A model generated the notes under the pieces. That model was not told where the DNA came from. It worked only from the letters and a program-made list of their open reading frames with translations, and searched no databases. A stretch of 33,725 bases of DNA. Origin: Porphyrobacter sp. AAP82. GTDB lineage: Bacteria; Pseudomonadota; Alphaproteobacteria; Sphingomonadales; Sphingomonadaceae. Both the position numbers and the translations under genes were made by a program. Every line of letters starts with the position of its first letter. Position 1 is the stretch's first letter. This document shows, one piece after another, positions 25,923 to 33,522 of this stretch. The DNA lies in the NCBI RefSeq assembly GCF_000331285.1, contig NZ_ANFX01000038.1, positions 1 through 33,725 on the forward strand, given 5' to 3'.

Positions 25923-27488
25923 ATGGCCGAGATCGCGCAGCACCAGCTCCTGACCCTTGACGCAGTCCTCGCCCATTGGGCGGCCGAACAGCCCGATGCC
26001 CCCGCGATAGAGGGCGCCTGCCATGCCTTCACCTATGGCGAGGTCGAGCGGCTCTCACGGCAGATCATCGCCCTCCTTGCCGCGCGCGGGATCGGCGCGG
26101 GCCACCGCGTGGCATTCCTCGGTAAGAATGCTGCGAGCTATGGCCTGCTCTATTGCGCCTGCGCGCGCGCGGGCATCGTGATCGCACCGATCGGCTGGCG
26201 GCTCGCCGCGCGCGAGGTTGCCTATATCCTCGGCGATACCGGGGCGAAGCTGCTGGTGGCGACGCCCGATTTCATGGAGCTTGCCAGAGCGGCGATGGGC
26301 GAACTGGCAGGCCCGCCCGAACTCGTGGACGATGCCGCGATGCTGGCCGAGGCGCGGGGCTGCGAACCGGCGGACTTCACCCCCTGCGAGGCGGATGATC
26401 CGATCCTCCAGCTCTATACCTCGGGCACCACCGGCCACCCCAAGGGCGTGCTCCTGTCCAACGCCAATCTCACAAAGCTGCGCGTCGAAGGGATCGCCGC
26501 AGGCCTGACCTATTACACCGATTACCGCAGCGGCGACTGCATGATGGTGGCGATGCCGATCGCGCATATCGGCGGCACGGGGACCTTCAGCCTCGCGCTG
26601 CTCGCAGGCATCCGCTGCCGCTTCGAGGCTGAATTCACCCCCGCCGGCGTGCTCGCGGCGATCGAGGCGGGGACGACCCACATGTTCTTGGTGCCCGCTG
26701 CCTTGCAGATGGTGATCCAGCACCCGCAGGCGGCCAGCACCGATTTCTCGAACCTGCGCTATCTCATCTACGGCGCCGCGCCGATGCCGCTCGAACTGCT
26801 CAAGCAGGCGGTCGAGACCATGCCGGGCACCCAGTTCCTCCAGGCCTATGGCATGACCGAGACCACCGGCACGGTCTCGATCCTGCCGCCCGAGGATCAC
26901 AGCCTCGAAGGCAACCAGCGGATGCGCTCGGCCGGCAAGGCGCTGCCCGGGGTCGGGATCGAGGTGCGCGGGCCCGACAATGTCGAGGTTGCGCGGGGGG
27001 AAATCGGCGAGGTGTGCATCCGCTCGCCCTCGAACACGCAAGGTTACTGGAAGCTGCCCGAGGCGACCGCCAAGACCATCGATGCCGATGGCTGGCTCCA
27101 CACCGGCGATGCGGGCGTCATGGACGCGGACGGCTATGTCTATATCCAGGACCGCATCAAGGACATGATCATCTCGGGCGGCGAGAACGTCTATCCGGCA
27201 GAGGTCGAGAGCGCGATCTACGGCCATCCCGCGATCGCCGAGGTCGCGGTGATCGGCGTGCCGTCGGCCCGGTGGGGCGAGGAGGTCAAGGCCTGCGTCG
27301 TCGCCAAGCCGGGCATGGAGGTGGACGAGGCTGACGTGATCGCCTGGACGCGCGAACGGATCGCCGCCTTCAAGGCGCCCAAGAGCGTCGATATCATCCC
27401 CGTCATGCCGCGCAATGCCAGCGGCAAGATCCTGCGCCGCGAATTGCGCGCGCCTTTTTGGGAAGGGCAGGAGCGGCAGGTCTCGTGA
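25923..27488 (+). CDS. AMP-dependent acyl-CoA synthetase/ligase
   Basis: An ANL-superfamily ligase of 521 residues. It activates a carboxylic acid with ATP to an acyl-AMP and transfers it to CoA. Motifs in order are the P-loop YTSGTTGHPKG (about 165-175), MPIAHIGGTGTFSLALL, YGAAPMPLELLKQAV, QAYGMTETTGTVSILPP, DGWLHTGDAGVMDADGYVYI, the hinge DRIKDMIISGGENVYPAEVE and the catalytic lysine in PRNASGKILRREL. The acid is not predictable; a medium- or long-chain fatty acid is the default guess. GGAGAGAG eight bases before the ATG supports this start over the ATG at 25899. Its TGA overlaps the GTG of the DUF938 gene. Confidence 0.93.
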   Translation: MAEIAQHQLLTLDAVLAHWAAEQPDAPAIEGACHAFTYGEVERLSRQIIALLAARGIGAGHRVAFLGKNAASYGLLYCACARAGIVIAPIGWRLAAREVAYILGDTGAKLLVATPDFMELARAAMGELAGPPELVDDAAMLAEARGCEPADFTPCEADDPILQLYTSGTTGHPKGVLLSNANLTKLRVEGIAAGLTYYTDYRSGDCMMVAMPIAHIGGTGTFSLALLAGIRCRFEAEFTPAGVLAAIEAGTTHMFLVPAALQMVIQHPQAASTDFSNLRYLIYGAAPMPLELLKQAVETMPGTQFLQAYGMTETTGTVSILPPEDHSLEGNQRMRSAGKALPGVGIEVRGPDNVEVARGEIGEVCIRSPSNTQGYWKLPEATAKTIDADGWLHTGDAGVMDADGYVYIQDRIKDMIISGGENVYPAEVESAIYGHPAIAEVAVIGVPSARWGEEVKACVVAKPGMEVDEADVIAWTRERIAAFKAPKSVDIIPVMPRNASGKILRRELRAPFWEGQERQVS

Positions 27489-28093
27489 GCGCGAGGCAGC
27501 ACGCGCCGGCAACCCTGCGCAACCGCGAGGCGATTGCCGAGGTGCTCGCGCGCGAACTGCCGGCGTCTGGCACGCTGCTCGAAATTGCGGCAGGATCGGG
27601 CGAGCATGCGGTCCATTTCGCCGGGCTTTTCGGTAGGCTCGCATGGCTGCCTACCGATCCGTCACCCGAGGCGCTTGCTTCGATTGCCGATTACCGCGCG
27701 GACTACCCGGGCACGAACCTGCTCGCACCCGTGCCGCTCGATGCAGCAGCACCCGATAGGTGGCCGGTCGCCGATGCTGCCGCAATCTTGTGCATCAACA
27801 TGATCCACATCAGCCCGTGGGCCGCGACGCAGGGGCTTTTCCGGGGGGCTGCCCGTTTGTTGGGCAAGGGCGGGGGCGGGCCGCTGATCTGCTACGGGCC
27901 TTTCCTTGAGGATGGCGTCCAAACAGCCGCGTCCAACCTTGATTTCGACGCCAGCCTGCGCGCCCGCAATACGCAGTGGGGCCTCAGACGTGCCGAAGAT
28001 GTAGACAGTCTGGCGGCGACCCACGGGCTCGTCCGCAGCGCGCGCTACGCCATGCCTGCCAATAATTTGACCCTTGTTTTTCGCCCGGTTTGA
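27485..28093 (+). CDS. DUF938 SAM-dependent methyltransferase-like protein
   Basis: The 202-residue protein belongs to DUF938: RQHAPATLRNREAIAEVLAR near the start, the SAM-binding loop LLEIAAGSGEHAVHFAGLF, WLPTDPSPEALASI, ILCINMIHISPWAATQGLFR, LICYGPFLEDG, and a final YAMPANNLTLVFRPV. The eukaryotic relatives are METTL26-like; no substrate is known. The GTG at 27485 shares bases with the upstream stop (GTGA), so translation is coupled to the acyl-CoA ligase. It converges on the entericidin genes with only nine bases between stops. Confidence 0.9.
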   Translation: MSARQHAPATLRNREAIAEVLARELPASGTLLEIAAGSGEHAVHFAGLFGRLAWLPTDPSPEALASIADYRADYPGTNLLAPVPLDAAAPDRWPVADAAAILCINMIHISPWAATQGLFRGAARLLGKGGGGPLICYGPFLEDGVQTAASNLDFDASLRARNTQWGLRRAEDVDSLAATHGLVRSARYAMPANNLTLVFRPV

Positions 28094-28102
28094 GCCCCCG
28101 GA

Positions 28103-28234
28103 CTAGTCAATCGCGCGCTTTCCGGCGCGGCCGACCGACTTGATATCCTCGCCCACGCCTTCCACCGTGTTGCAGGCGGTGCTGGTCAGCGCCAGGGCGG
28201 CGAGAGTGGCGGCGGCAAACAGCTTGCGGATCAT
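28103..28234 (-). CDS. Entericidin A/B family lipoprotein (copy 1)
   Basis: This 43-residue ORF opens MIRKLFAAATLAALALTSTA, with a lipobox cysteine in TACNTVEGVG, and ends EDIKSVGRAGKRAID. The ACNTVEG(V/A)GEDI pattern is that of entericidin A/B. In E. coli the two entericidins are small membrane lipoproteins proposed as an antidote/toxin pair. GGGAG lies seven bases before the ATG. A perfect hairpin sits just upstream. The second copy lies about 100 bases upstream on the same strand, so both could share a transcript. Confidence 0.85.
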   Translation of the reverse strand: MIRKLFAAATLAALALTSTACNTVEGVGEDIKSVGRAGKRAID

Positions 28235-28246
28235 CGGACGGCTCCC

Positions 28247-28267
28247 ATCGGTGGTTTTCGCACCGAT
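28247..28267 (-). promoter_or_regulatory. Hairpin between the two entericidin genes
   Basis: ATCGGTG (28247-28253) and CACCGAT (28261-28267) form a perfect 7-bp stem with a 7-base loop. On the minus strand it lies 13 bases upstream of the copy 1 ATG, immediately before the GGGAG ribosome site. It could modulate copy 1 translation or attenuate transcripts arriving from copy 2. Confidence 0.4.
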
Positions 28268-28335
28268 CAAAGCCGCCCGATCCTGAAAATTTCCTGACTT
28301 TGCGGCAGATCGCCGTTCGCGCAGGGCGAAAAGGG

Positions 28336-28470
28336 TCAGATTTCCTCCTTCACCTCGCGCGAAGCCGATTGCAGGTCTTCACCCGCACCCTCCACGGTGT
28401 TGCAGGCAGCAGTGGCAAGAGTGATCGCGGCGAGCGCGATGGCGGCGAGACTGCGGTGGCGGGTGGTCAT
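28336..28470 (-). CDS. Entericidin A/B family lipoprotein (copy 2)
   Basis: This 44-residue ORF opens MTTRHRSLAAIALAAITLAT with a lipobox cysteine in TAACNTVEGAG and ends EDLQSASREVKEEI. It shares the CNTVEG.GED core with copy 1 but has a different, more acidic tail (EVKEEI against GKRAID). GGAGGAG lies eight bases before the ATG, a stronger ribosome site than copy 1. The two tails carry opposite charge, which would fit paired partners, though that is inference. The DMT exporter gene ends 63 bases upstream on the same strand. Confidence 0.87.
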   Translation of the reverse strand: MTTRHRSLAAIALAAITLATAACNTVEGAGEDLQSASREVKEEI

Positions 28471-28533
28471 GGGCAAGCTCCTCCAAGGGTGTCGGTCCGC
28501 AGCCAACCGGTCTTGGAGGGCGAAAGGTCCACC

Positions 28534-29445
28534 CTATTCGCCGGAATGCACCCGTGATCGGGCCAGCTGCCGTTCGCGCCAGGCGATCAGCAGCCCCGCG
28601 CCGATGATCAGCGGCGCGCCGAGCCACAGGCTGGCAGGCGGGGCGCGGTCGAAAACGGTGTAGCCGTAGAAGCTTGCCCACAGCAGCGCGGTGTAATCCA
28701 TCAGCAGGATGACCGCGGCCGATCCGAAGCGCAGCGAGGTTGTCAGCAGCATCTGCGCTGCTGCGCCGACAAGCCCCATCCCGAGGATCAGGCCCCAGGT
28801 GAGAGGGTCATGCGCGGACCGCACGAAGGGCAGGGCGATTGCCGCGACGGGGGTGGACAGGGCGGCGAACCAGAAGACGATGCTCCATGGGTTTTCGGTG
28901 GTGTTGAGGTCCTGGATCTGGAAGCTGATAAGTGCGACCATGAAGGGCGCGACGAGGCCGACCGCGATCCCCGCAAGCGTCACGCCTTCATGCAAGGCGC
29001 CAAAGGGCTGCATGACGACGATCACCCCGGCAAAGCCCATCGCCACCGCGCTCCAGCGATAGGGGCCGATGCGTTCGCGCAGCACCACCATGGCGAGCAG
29101 CACCGCAAAGACCGGCGCGGTGAAGCCCAGCGTGGTCGCCTCGGCAAGGGGCAGGAGGAGGACGGCGCCGTAGGTGAAGATCATCCCGATCAGGCCGCTT
29201 GCCGCGCGCCGGGTGTGGGCGGGCAGGCGCTGCGTCCCGAGCAGCGCGTGCCGCCCGGCCAGCGCAAGCCCGGCGCCCAGCAGGATCGTGGTGATGAGCT
29301 GGCGCCAGAAGATCAGCTCGACCAGATGCGCGCCGCGGTCCCCTGCCAGCTTGACCAGCATGCCCATGGTGGCCAGCGCGGCGGCGGCGAGCAGCCGCAC
29401 GAGGAGCGCGAGCAGCGGGCGGGGGCGGGCGATCGAGCCATCCAT
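28534..29445 (-). CDS. EamA/DMT family transporter
   Basis: The 303-residue inner-membrane protein has about ten hydrophobic helices arranged as two EamA repeats. The first runs from LVRLLAAAALATMGMLVKLA through LPLAEATTLGFTAPVFAVLL and IGPYRWSAVAMGFAGVIVVM. The second begins near GIAVGLVAPFMVALISFQIQ and ends LGAPLIIGAGLLIAWRERQL. The end of repeat one, ALAEATTLGF-like then VLRERIGPYRWSAVAMGFAG, is typical of RhaT/EamA drug-metabolite exporters. The substrate is not predictable. The ribosome site is weak and the gene stands alone, divergent from the next small gene. Confidence 0.9.
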   Translation of the reverse strand: MDGSIARPRPLLALLVRLLAAAALATMGMLVKLAGDRGAHLVELIFWRQLITTILLGAGLALAGRHALLGTQRLPAHTRRAASGLIGMIFTYGAVLLLPLAEATTLGFTAPVFAVLLAMVVLRERIGPYRWSAVAMGFAGVIVVMQPFGALHEGVTLAGIAVGLVAPFMVALISFQIQDLNTTENPWSIVFWFAALSTPVAAIALPFVRSAHDPLTWGLILGMGLVGAAAQMLLTTSLRFGSAAVILLMDYTALLWASFYGYTVFDRAPPASLWLGAPLIIGAGLLIAWRERQLARSRVHSGE

Positions 29446-29510
29446 CGCCGTTTCGCTTGGCCCACCCCCAAGGATTGCGCAAGCCGCGCGCGCACCTAAA
29501 TGGGGCGGTG

Positions 29511-29750
29511 ATGAACCTTGTGGCGCAATTCGAACTGCTGAGCGATGCGGCGCAGCTTGCCCTGCTGGGCGGGGCGTGCTGGGTGTTCGCGGTGTTCGCG
29601 AGTGTCATGGAATGGCGACGCGGGCGCAGCCGCAATCTGGCGCGGCTCGAACAGGTCGGGTGGATGCCGTGGACCGGGCTGTTCTTGCTCGCCGCGATGC
29701 TGGGCGCGGGGCTCTTGGCGATGAGCCTGCCGGCAGTGCTGAAGGGCTGA
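29511..29750 (+). CDS. Small two-helix membrane protein of unknown function
   Basis: The 79-residue product has two predicted membrane helices, LALLGGACWVFAVFASVMEW and TGLFLLAAMLGAGLLAMSLP, separated by a basic loop (RRRGRSRNLARLEQ in part) that should face the cytoplasm. I do not recognise a family. The ATG at 29511, near a GGGGCGGTG stretch, was preferred over an upstream in-frame ATG at 29457 whose extra residues are not hydrophobic or conserved-looking. The gene is divergent from the exporter gene and followed by a non-coding stretch with hairpins. Confidence 0.65.
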   Translation: MNLVAQFELLSDAAQLALLGGACWVFAVFASVMEWRRGRSRNLARLEQVGWMPWTGLFLLAAMLGAGLLAMSLPAVLKG

Positions 29751-29857
29751 CGGGGGCTCCCCATCCCTGCGGAACGCAGAGAGACGGACGCCTCGCTTTG
29801 ACAAACGACGTCGAAGGCGTCGCAAGGCCAACCCGCCGCGGGCCGGTCAGGCCGAAC

Positions 29858-29881
29858 GATCCGGGCCGGAGGGCCCGGATC
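29858..29881. terminator. Perfect 10-bp hairpin after cpaF
   Basis: GATCCGGGCC (29858-29867) and GGCCCGGATC (29872-29881) pair perfectly around a 4-base loop, seven bases beyond the cpaF stop. A second perfect stem, GGCGTGTC/GACACGCC (29882-29889 and 29893-29900), abuts it and includes part of the cpaF TGA. Together they probably end the cpaF transcript, and possibly that of the small gene on the other strand. No T run is seen. Confidence 0.5.
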
Positions 29882-29887
29882 GGCGTG

Positions 29888-31411
29888 TCAGAGACACGCC
29901 TCAAGATAGGCCTGATCGAAGCCGAACTGGCGGGCCTTTTCCAGCGTATAGGGGCGCAGTCCCGACGAGCGGAACTCGCCGAGGATCTTTCCGTCCTCGC
30001 TTTCGTCAAGATACTCGAACTTGAACAGCTCCTGCGTCACGATCACATCGCCTTCCATCCCGATCACCTCGGTGATGTTGGTGGTGCGGCGCGAACCGTC
30101 GCGCAGACGCTTGACCTGCACGATGAGGTCGACGGATTCGGCGATCTGGCGGCTGATGGCTTCCTTGGGGATCTTGATGTCGCCCATCAGGATCATGTTT
30201 TCCATACGGCCAAGACACTCGCGCGGGGAGTTGGCGTGGAGCGTACACATCGAGCCGTCGTGGCCGGTGTTCATGGCGGCCAGAAGGTCAAAGCATTCCG
30301 CGCCGCGGATTTCGCCCAGGATGATGCGGTCCGGGCGCATACGCAGGGCGTTCTTCACAAGGTCGCCGATCGTGATCGCACCCTGGCCTTCAAGGTTCGG
30401 CGGGCGGGTTTCGAGCGGCAGCCAGTGCGGCTGCTGGAGACGGAGTTCGGCCGCGTCTTCGATGGTCAGCACACGCTCGCCCGGGTCGATCATCTTCGAC
30501 AGGGCGTTGAGCATGGTCGTCTTGCCCGAACCTGTACCGCCCGAGATGACGATGTTCATCCGGCAGGCGCCCGCGATCTTCAATGCGGTGGCCATCTTGT
30601 CGGACATCGAGCCGAAATCGCGCAGCATGTCGATCGTGATCGGCTTTTCCGAAAACTTACGAATCGAGATCGCGGTGCCGCGCAAGCTGAGCGGCGGCAC
30701 GATCACGTTGACGCGGCTGCCGTCCTTCAGGCGAGCGTCGGCCAGCGGCGTGGTCTGGTCGACGCGGCGGCCGACCTGGTTGACGATGCGCTGGGCGATC
30801 TGGAACAGATGCTGTTCGTCGCGGAAGCGGATCGGGGCGAGCTGGAGCTTGCCCTTCTTTTCGATATAGGTCTGGTCCGGTCCGTTGACCATGATGTCGG
30901 ACACGTCCGGATCGTTGAGCAACTCTTCCAAGGGGCCGAAGCCCAGCAGCTCGTCGATCAGCACCTTTTCCAGCGCGAACTGTTCGCGCCGGTTGAGAGT
31001 GACCTTGAGCTCGGCCAGCACCTCCATGATGATCGGGCGGAATTCCTCGGAGAGCTCCTCCTTGGAAAGCGTGGCGGCCGCTTCGGGGTCGACACGTTCG
31101 AGCAGGCGCGGGAGCACCTGTTCCTTGATCTTGTGGACGCTGGCTTCAAAGCCGCCGACTTCGGAATTGGCTTCGTTGACCGCAGTCATGCGTTCGTTGA
31201 GCCGGTCGATCGCCTCTGAGGTTGTTTGCGGCTTGGCCAGCGAGGGCGCGGGCGCAGGGCGCGGTGCGGGGGCTTCGCCGGGGATCGGCGGGAACTGGTC
31301 GCCGCCGCGCGGCGCGGCGCCCGCACCCTTCATGGGCCGTGCAACGCCGAAAGCGGGCCGCGAGCCCGGCTTCATTCCGCCTGCATTGCCCTTTTTGCCG
31401 AATGCGCTCAT
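29888..31411 (-). CDS. cpaF: CpaF/TadA-type secretion ATPase
   Basis: CpaF is the hexameric motor ATPase for Tad/Flp pilus assembly. The 507-residue protein has a Pro/Ala/Gly-rich N-terminus (to about 60), a helical N-terminal domain (LIDELLGFGPLEELLNDPDV, SDIMVNGPDQTYIEKKGKL), then the GspE-type core. The core shows Walker A GGTGSGKTT (291-299), the Asp box VLTIEDAAELRL, Walker B-like RPDRIILGEIRGAECFDLL and the His box GSMCTLHANS. The C-terminal ESVDLIVQVKRLRDGSRR segment is also typical. No other cpa/tad gene is in the window; it stands alone, divergent from glmS. Hairpins follow its stop. Confidence 0.93.
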   Translation of the reverse strand: MSAFGKKGNAGGMKPGSRPAFGVARPMKGAGAAPRGGDQFPPIPGEAPAPRPAPAPSLAKPQTTSEAIDRLNERMTAVNEANSEVGGFEASVHKIKEQVLPRLLERVDPEAAATLSKEELSEEFRPIIMEVLAELKVTLNRREQFALEKVLIDELLGFGPLEELLNDPDVSDIMVNGPDQTYIEKKGKLQLAPIRFRDEQHLFQIAQRIVNQVGRRVDQTTPLADARLKDGSRVNVIVPPLSLRGTAISIRKFSEKPITIDMLRDFGSMSDKMATALKIAGACRMNIVISGGTGSGKTTMLNALSKMIDPGERVLTIEDAAELRLQQPHWLPLETRPPNLEGQGAITIGDLVKNALRMRPDRIILGEIRGAECFDLLAAMNTGHDGSMCTLHANSPRECLGRMENMILMGDIKIPKEAISRQIAESVDLIVQVKRLRDGSRRTTNITEVIGMEGDVIVTQELFKFEYLDESEDGKILGEFRSSGLRPYTLEKARQFGFDQAYLEACL

Positions 31412-31609
31412 TCCCAGCCCCCGAGGGTCTCTACCAAATCGTGCCCCGTCTCGCCCTAAGCAGGCGAAAGGGACATCACGACAAATGGTAGATAGGAGGG
31501 AATGGTTGTTTTTTTCCTAAGCATGTCCCGCGCCGCCGATCGTGGGGGTTGCCGTTAAGGATCGTGCGGTTAGAGCAAGGCGAAATCCAACAGGGAAGAG
31601 CTACCACAG
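31412..31609. other. Divergent cpaF-glmS intergenic region
   Basis: These 198 bases must hold promoters for both genes. A T run (31506-31513) lies in the middle, and a TTGCCG hexamer near 31549 may be a glmS -35 element, with a poor -10. GGGAAGAG precedes glmS. I see no glmS ribozyme and no clear operator. Confidence 0.35.
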
Positions 31610-33445
31610 ATGTGCGGCATCATCGGGATCGTCGGCCAGGACAGCGTTGCCGACCGCTTGGTCGACGGGCTGAAGCGCATGGAATATCGCGGCTATGACA
31701 GTGCCGGGATCTGCACCCTCAGTGATGGCGCGCTGGTGCGCAGGCGCGCGGAAGGGCGGCTTGCCAATCTTGTGACGGTGCTCGCGCGCGATCCGGCGCC
31801 CGGCACTGTCGGTATTGCCCACACCCGCTGGGCGACCCACGGCGCGCCGACCGCGGCCAACGCCCACCCCCATGCCACGGGCGAGGTCGCCATCGTCCAC
31901 AACGGGATCATCGAGAATTTCCGCGAACTGCGCAGCGAGCTTGCCGCCAAGGGCCGCGTGTTCGAGAGCGAGACCGATAGCGAGGTCGTCGCCCACCTCA
32001 TTTCCGATGCGGTCGAGGGCGGCGCCGATCCGGTCGATGCCGTGCGCGCGGTGCTGCCACGCCTGCGCGGGGCCTTCGCGCTGGCCATCGCCTTCCGTTC
32101 GCACCCCGACCTCCTGATCGGCGCGCGGCTCGGCTCGCCGCTGGTGCTGGGCTATGGCCCGGAAGGTGCCGAGGCGGAGATGTATCTCGGCTCCGACGCG
32201 CTGGCGCTGGCCCCGCTGACGCAGCGCATCGCCTATCTCGAAGAAGGCGACTGGGTCGTGGTGCGCCGCGACAGCGCGCAGGTCTATGACGCGCAGAACA
32301 ACGCCGTGACCCGCGAGATCCGCGCCTCCGGCGCCTCGGCCGCGGCGGTGGAGAAGGGCAATTACCGCCACTTCATGCAGAAGGAGATCTACGAGCAGCC
32401 CACCGTGGTGGCGCAGACGCTCTCCTCCTACCTGCGCCGCTCGGACAATTCGGTCGCGCTGCCGCAGATCGATTTCGACCTTTCCGCCGTGCGCCGCCTG
32501 ACGATCGTCGCCTGCGGCACCTCCTTCTATGCCGGGATGGTGGCGAAATACTGGTTCGAGCAATTCGCGCGCGTGCCGGTCGACATCGATGTCGCCTCCG
32601 AGTTCCGTTACCGCAATCCGGTGCTGGAAGAGGGCGGGCTTGCGCTGTTCATCTCGCAGAGCGGCGAGACCGCCGACACGCTCGCGGCGCTCAGGCATTG
32701 CAAGGCGAACGGGCAGACGATCGGCGTGGTCGTCAACGTGCCGACCAGCACCATGGCGCGCGAGGCGGACCTGCTGCTGCCGACCCACGCCGGGCCCGAG
32801 ATCGGCGTCGCCTCGACCAAGGCTTTCACCTGTCAGCTCGCCGTGCTCGCCGCGCTGGCCGCGCACATGGCGGTGAAGAAGGGCCGCCTGAACCGGGAGC
32901 AGGAGGCCGAGATCGTTCGCCATCTGCTCGAGGCCCCCGCTGCGCTCAACGCGGCGCTTGGCCATGATGACGATATCGCCGCGATGGCGCACCTCATCGC
33001 CCCGGCGCGCGACGTGCTCTATCTGGGTCGCGGGCAGGATTACCCGCTGGCGCTGGAAGGCGCATTGAAACTTAAGGAAATCAGCTATATACACGCAGAA
33101 GGCTATGCTGCGGGGGAGATGAAGCACGGCCCGATCGCGCTGATCGACGATGCCGTGCCGGTGGTGGTGATCGCGCCCTCGGGGCCCTTGTTCGAAAAGA
33201 CCGTCTCCAACATGGAAGAGGTCCGCGCCCGGGGAGGCCAGGTGGTGCTGATCTCCGATGCCGAGGGCATCGCGCAGGCGGGCGAGGGCTGCATCGCCAC
33301 GATCGAGATGCCGGTCGTCCACCCGCTGATCGTGCCGCTGGTCTATGCCGTGCCGGTGCAGCTGCTCGCCTATCACGTGGCCTTGGTGAAGGGCACGGAT
33401 GTCGACCAGCCGCGCAACCTCGCCAAGTCGGTGACGGTCGAATAG
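31610..33445 (+). CDS. glmS: Glutamine--fructose-6-phosphate aminotransferase (isomerizing)
   Basis: GlmS makes glucosamine-6-phosphate from fructose-6-phosphate and glutamine, the first step to UDP-GlcNAc for peptidoglycan and lipid A. The 611-residue protein has the N-terminal class-II amidase domain with nucleophile C2 (MCGIIGIVG), HTRWATHGAPTAANAHPH, IVHNGIIENFRELR and ESETDSEVVAHLI. Two SIS sugar-isomerase domains follow: IVACGTSFYAGMVAKYWFEQ, ALFISQSGETADTLAALRHC, STKAFTCQLAVLAALAAHMA and LYLGRGQDYPLALEGALKLK. It ends with the usual LAKSVTVE. Length and all motifs are normal. It stands alone, divergent from cpaF. Confidence 0.97.
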   Translation: MCGIIGIVGQDSVADRLVDGLKRMEYRGYDSAGICTLSDGALVRRRAEGRLANLVTVLARDPAPGTVGIAHTRWATHGAPTAANAHPHATGEVAIVHNGIIENFRELRSELAAKGRVFESETDSEVVAHLISDAVEGGADPVDAVRAVLPRLRGAFALAIAFRSHPDLLIGARLGSPLVLGYGPEGAEAEMYLGSDALALAPLTQRIAYLEEGDWVVVRRDSAQVYDAQNNAVTREIRASGASAAAVEKGNYRHFMQKEIYEQPTVVAQTLSSYLRRSDNSVALPQIDFDLSAVRRLTIVACGTSFYAGMVAKYWFEQFARVPVDIDVASEFRYRNPVLEEGGLALFISQSGETADTLAALRHCKANGQTIGVVVNVPTSTMAREADLLLPTHAGPEIGVASTKAFTCQLAVLAALAAHMAVKKGRLNREQEAEIVRHLLEAPAALNAALGHDDDIAAMAHLIAPARDVLYLGRGQDYPLALEGALKLKEISYIHAEGYAAGEMKHGPIALIDDAVPVVVIAPSGPLFEKTVSNMEEVRARGGQVVLISDAEGIAQAGEGCIATIEMPVVHPLIVPLVYAVPVQLLAYHVALVKGTDVDQPRNLAKSVTVE

Positions 33446-33473
33446 GCGGGCTGCTGTCTTAACCTTATTGCCA

Positions 33474-33487
33474 GGGCGCACGCGCCC
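33474..33487 (+). terminator. Short hairpin after glmS
   Basis: GGGCG (33474-33478) and CGCCC (33483-33487) pair around CACG, about 30 bases after the glmS stop. The stem is short and lacks a T run, so this is a weak candidate terminator. Confidence 0.3.
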
Positions 33488-33522
33488 GGCGCTTTACCGC
33501 CCACTAACCATTCGCGGTTAAG

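Noticed and set aside
28471..28533. EcfG stress promoter (GGAAC-N16/17-CGTT) before the entericidins
   Set aside because: Only a GGACC...CGGTT near-match was found; too weak to call.
29174..31219. 681-codon open frame opposite cpaF and the exporter gene
   Set aside because: It spans two genes with clear families on the other strand and has no recognisable domain.
31412..31609. glmS ribozyme
   Set aside because: The leader is too short and lacks its conserved core; the ribozyme is typical of Gram-positive bacteria.
33459..33521. Full CtrA box
   Set aside because: The TTAA elements are not seven bases apart, so only half-sites can be claimed.
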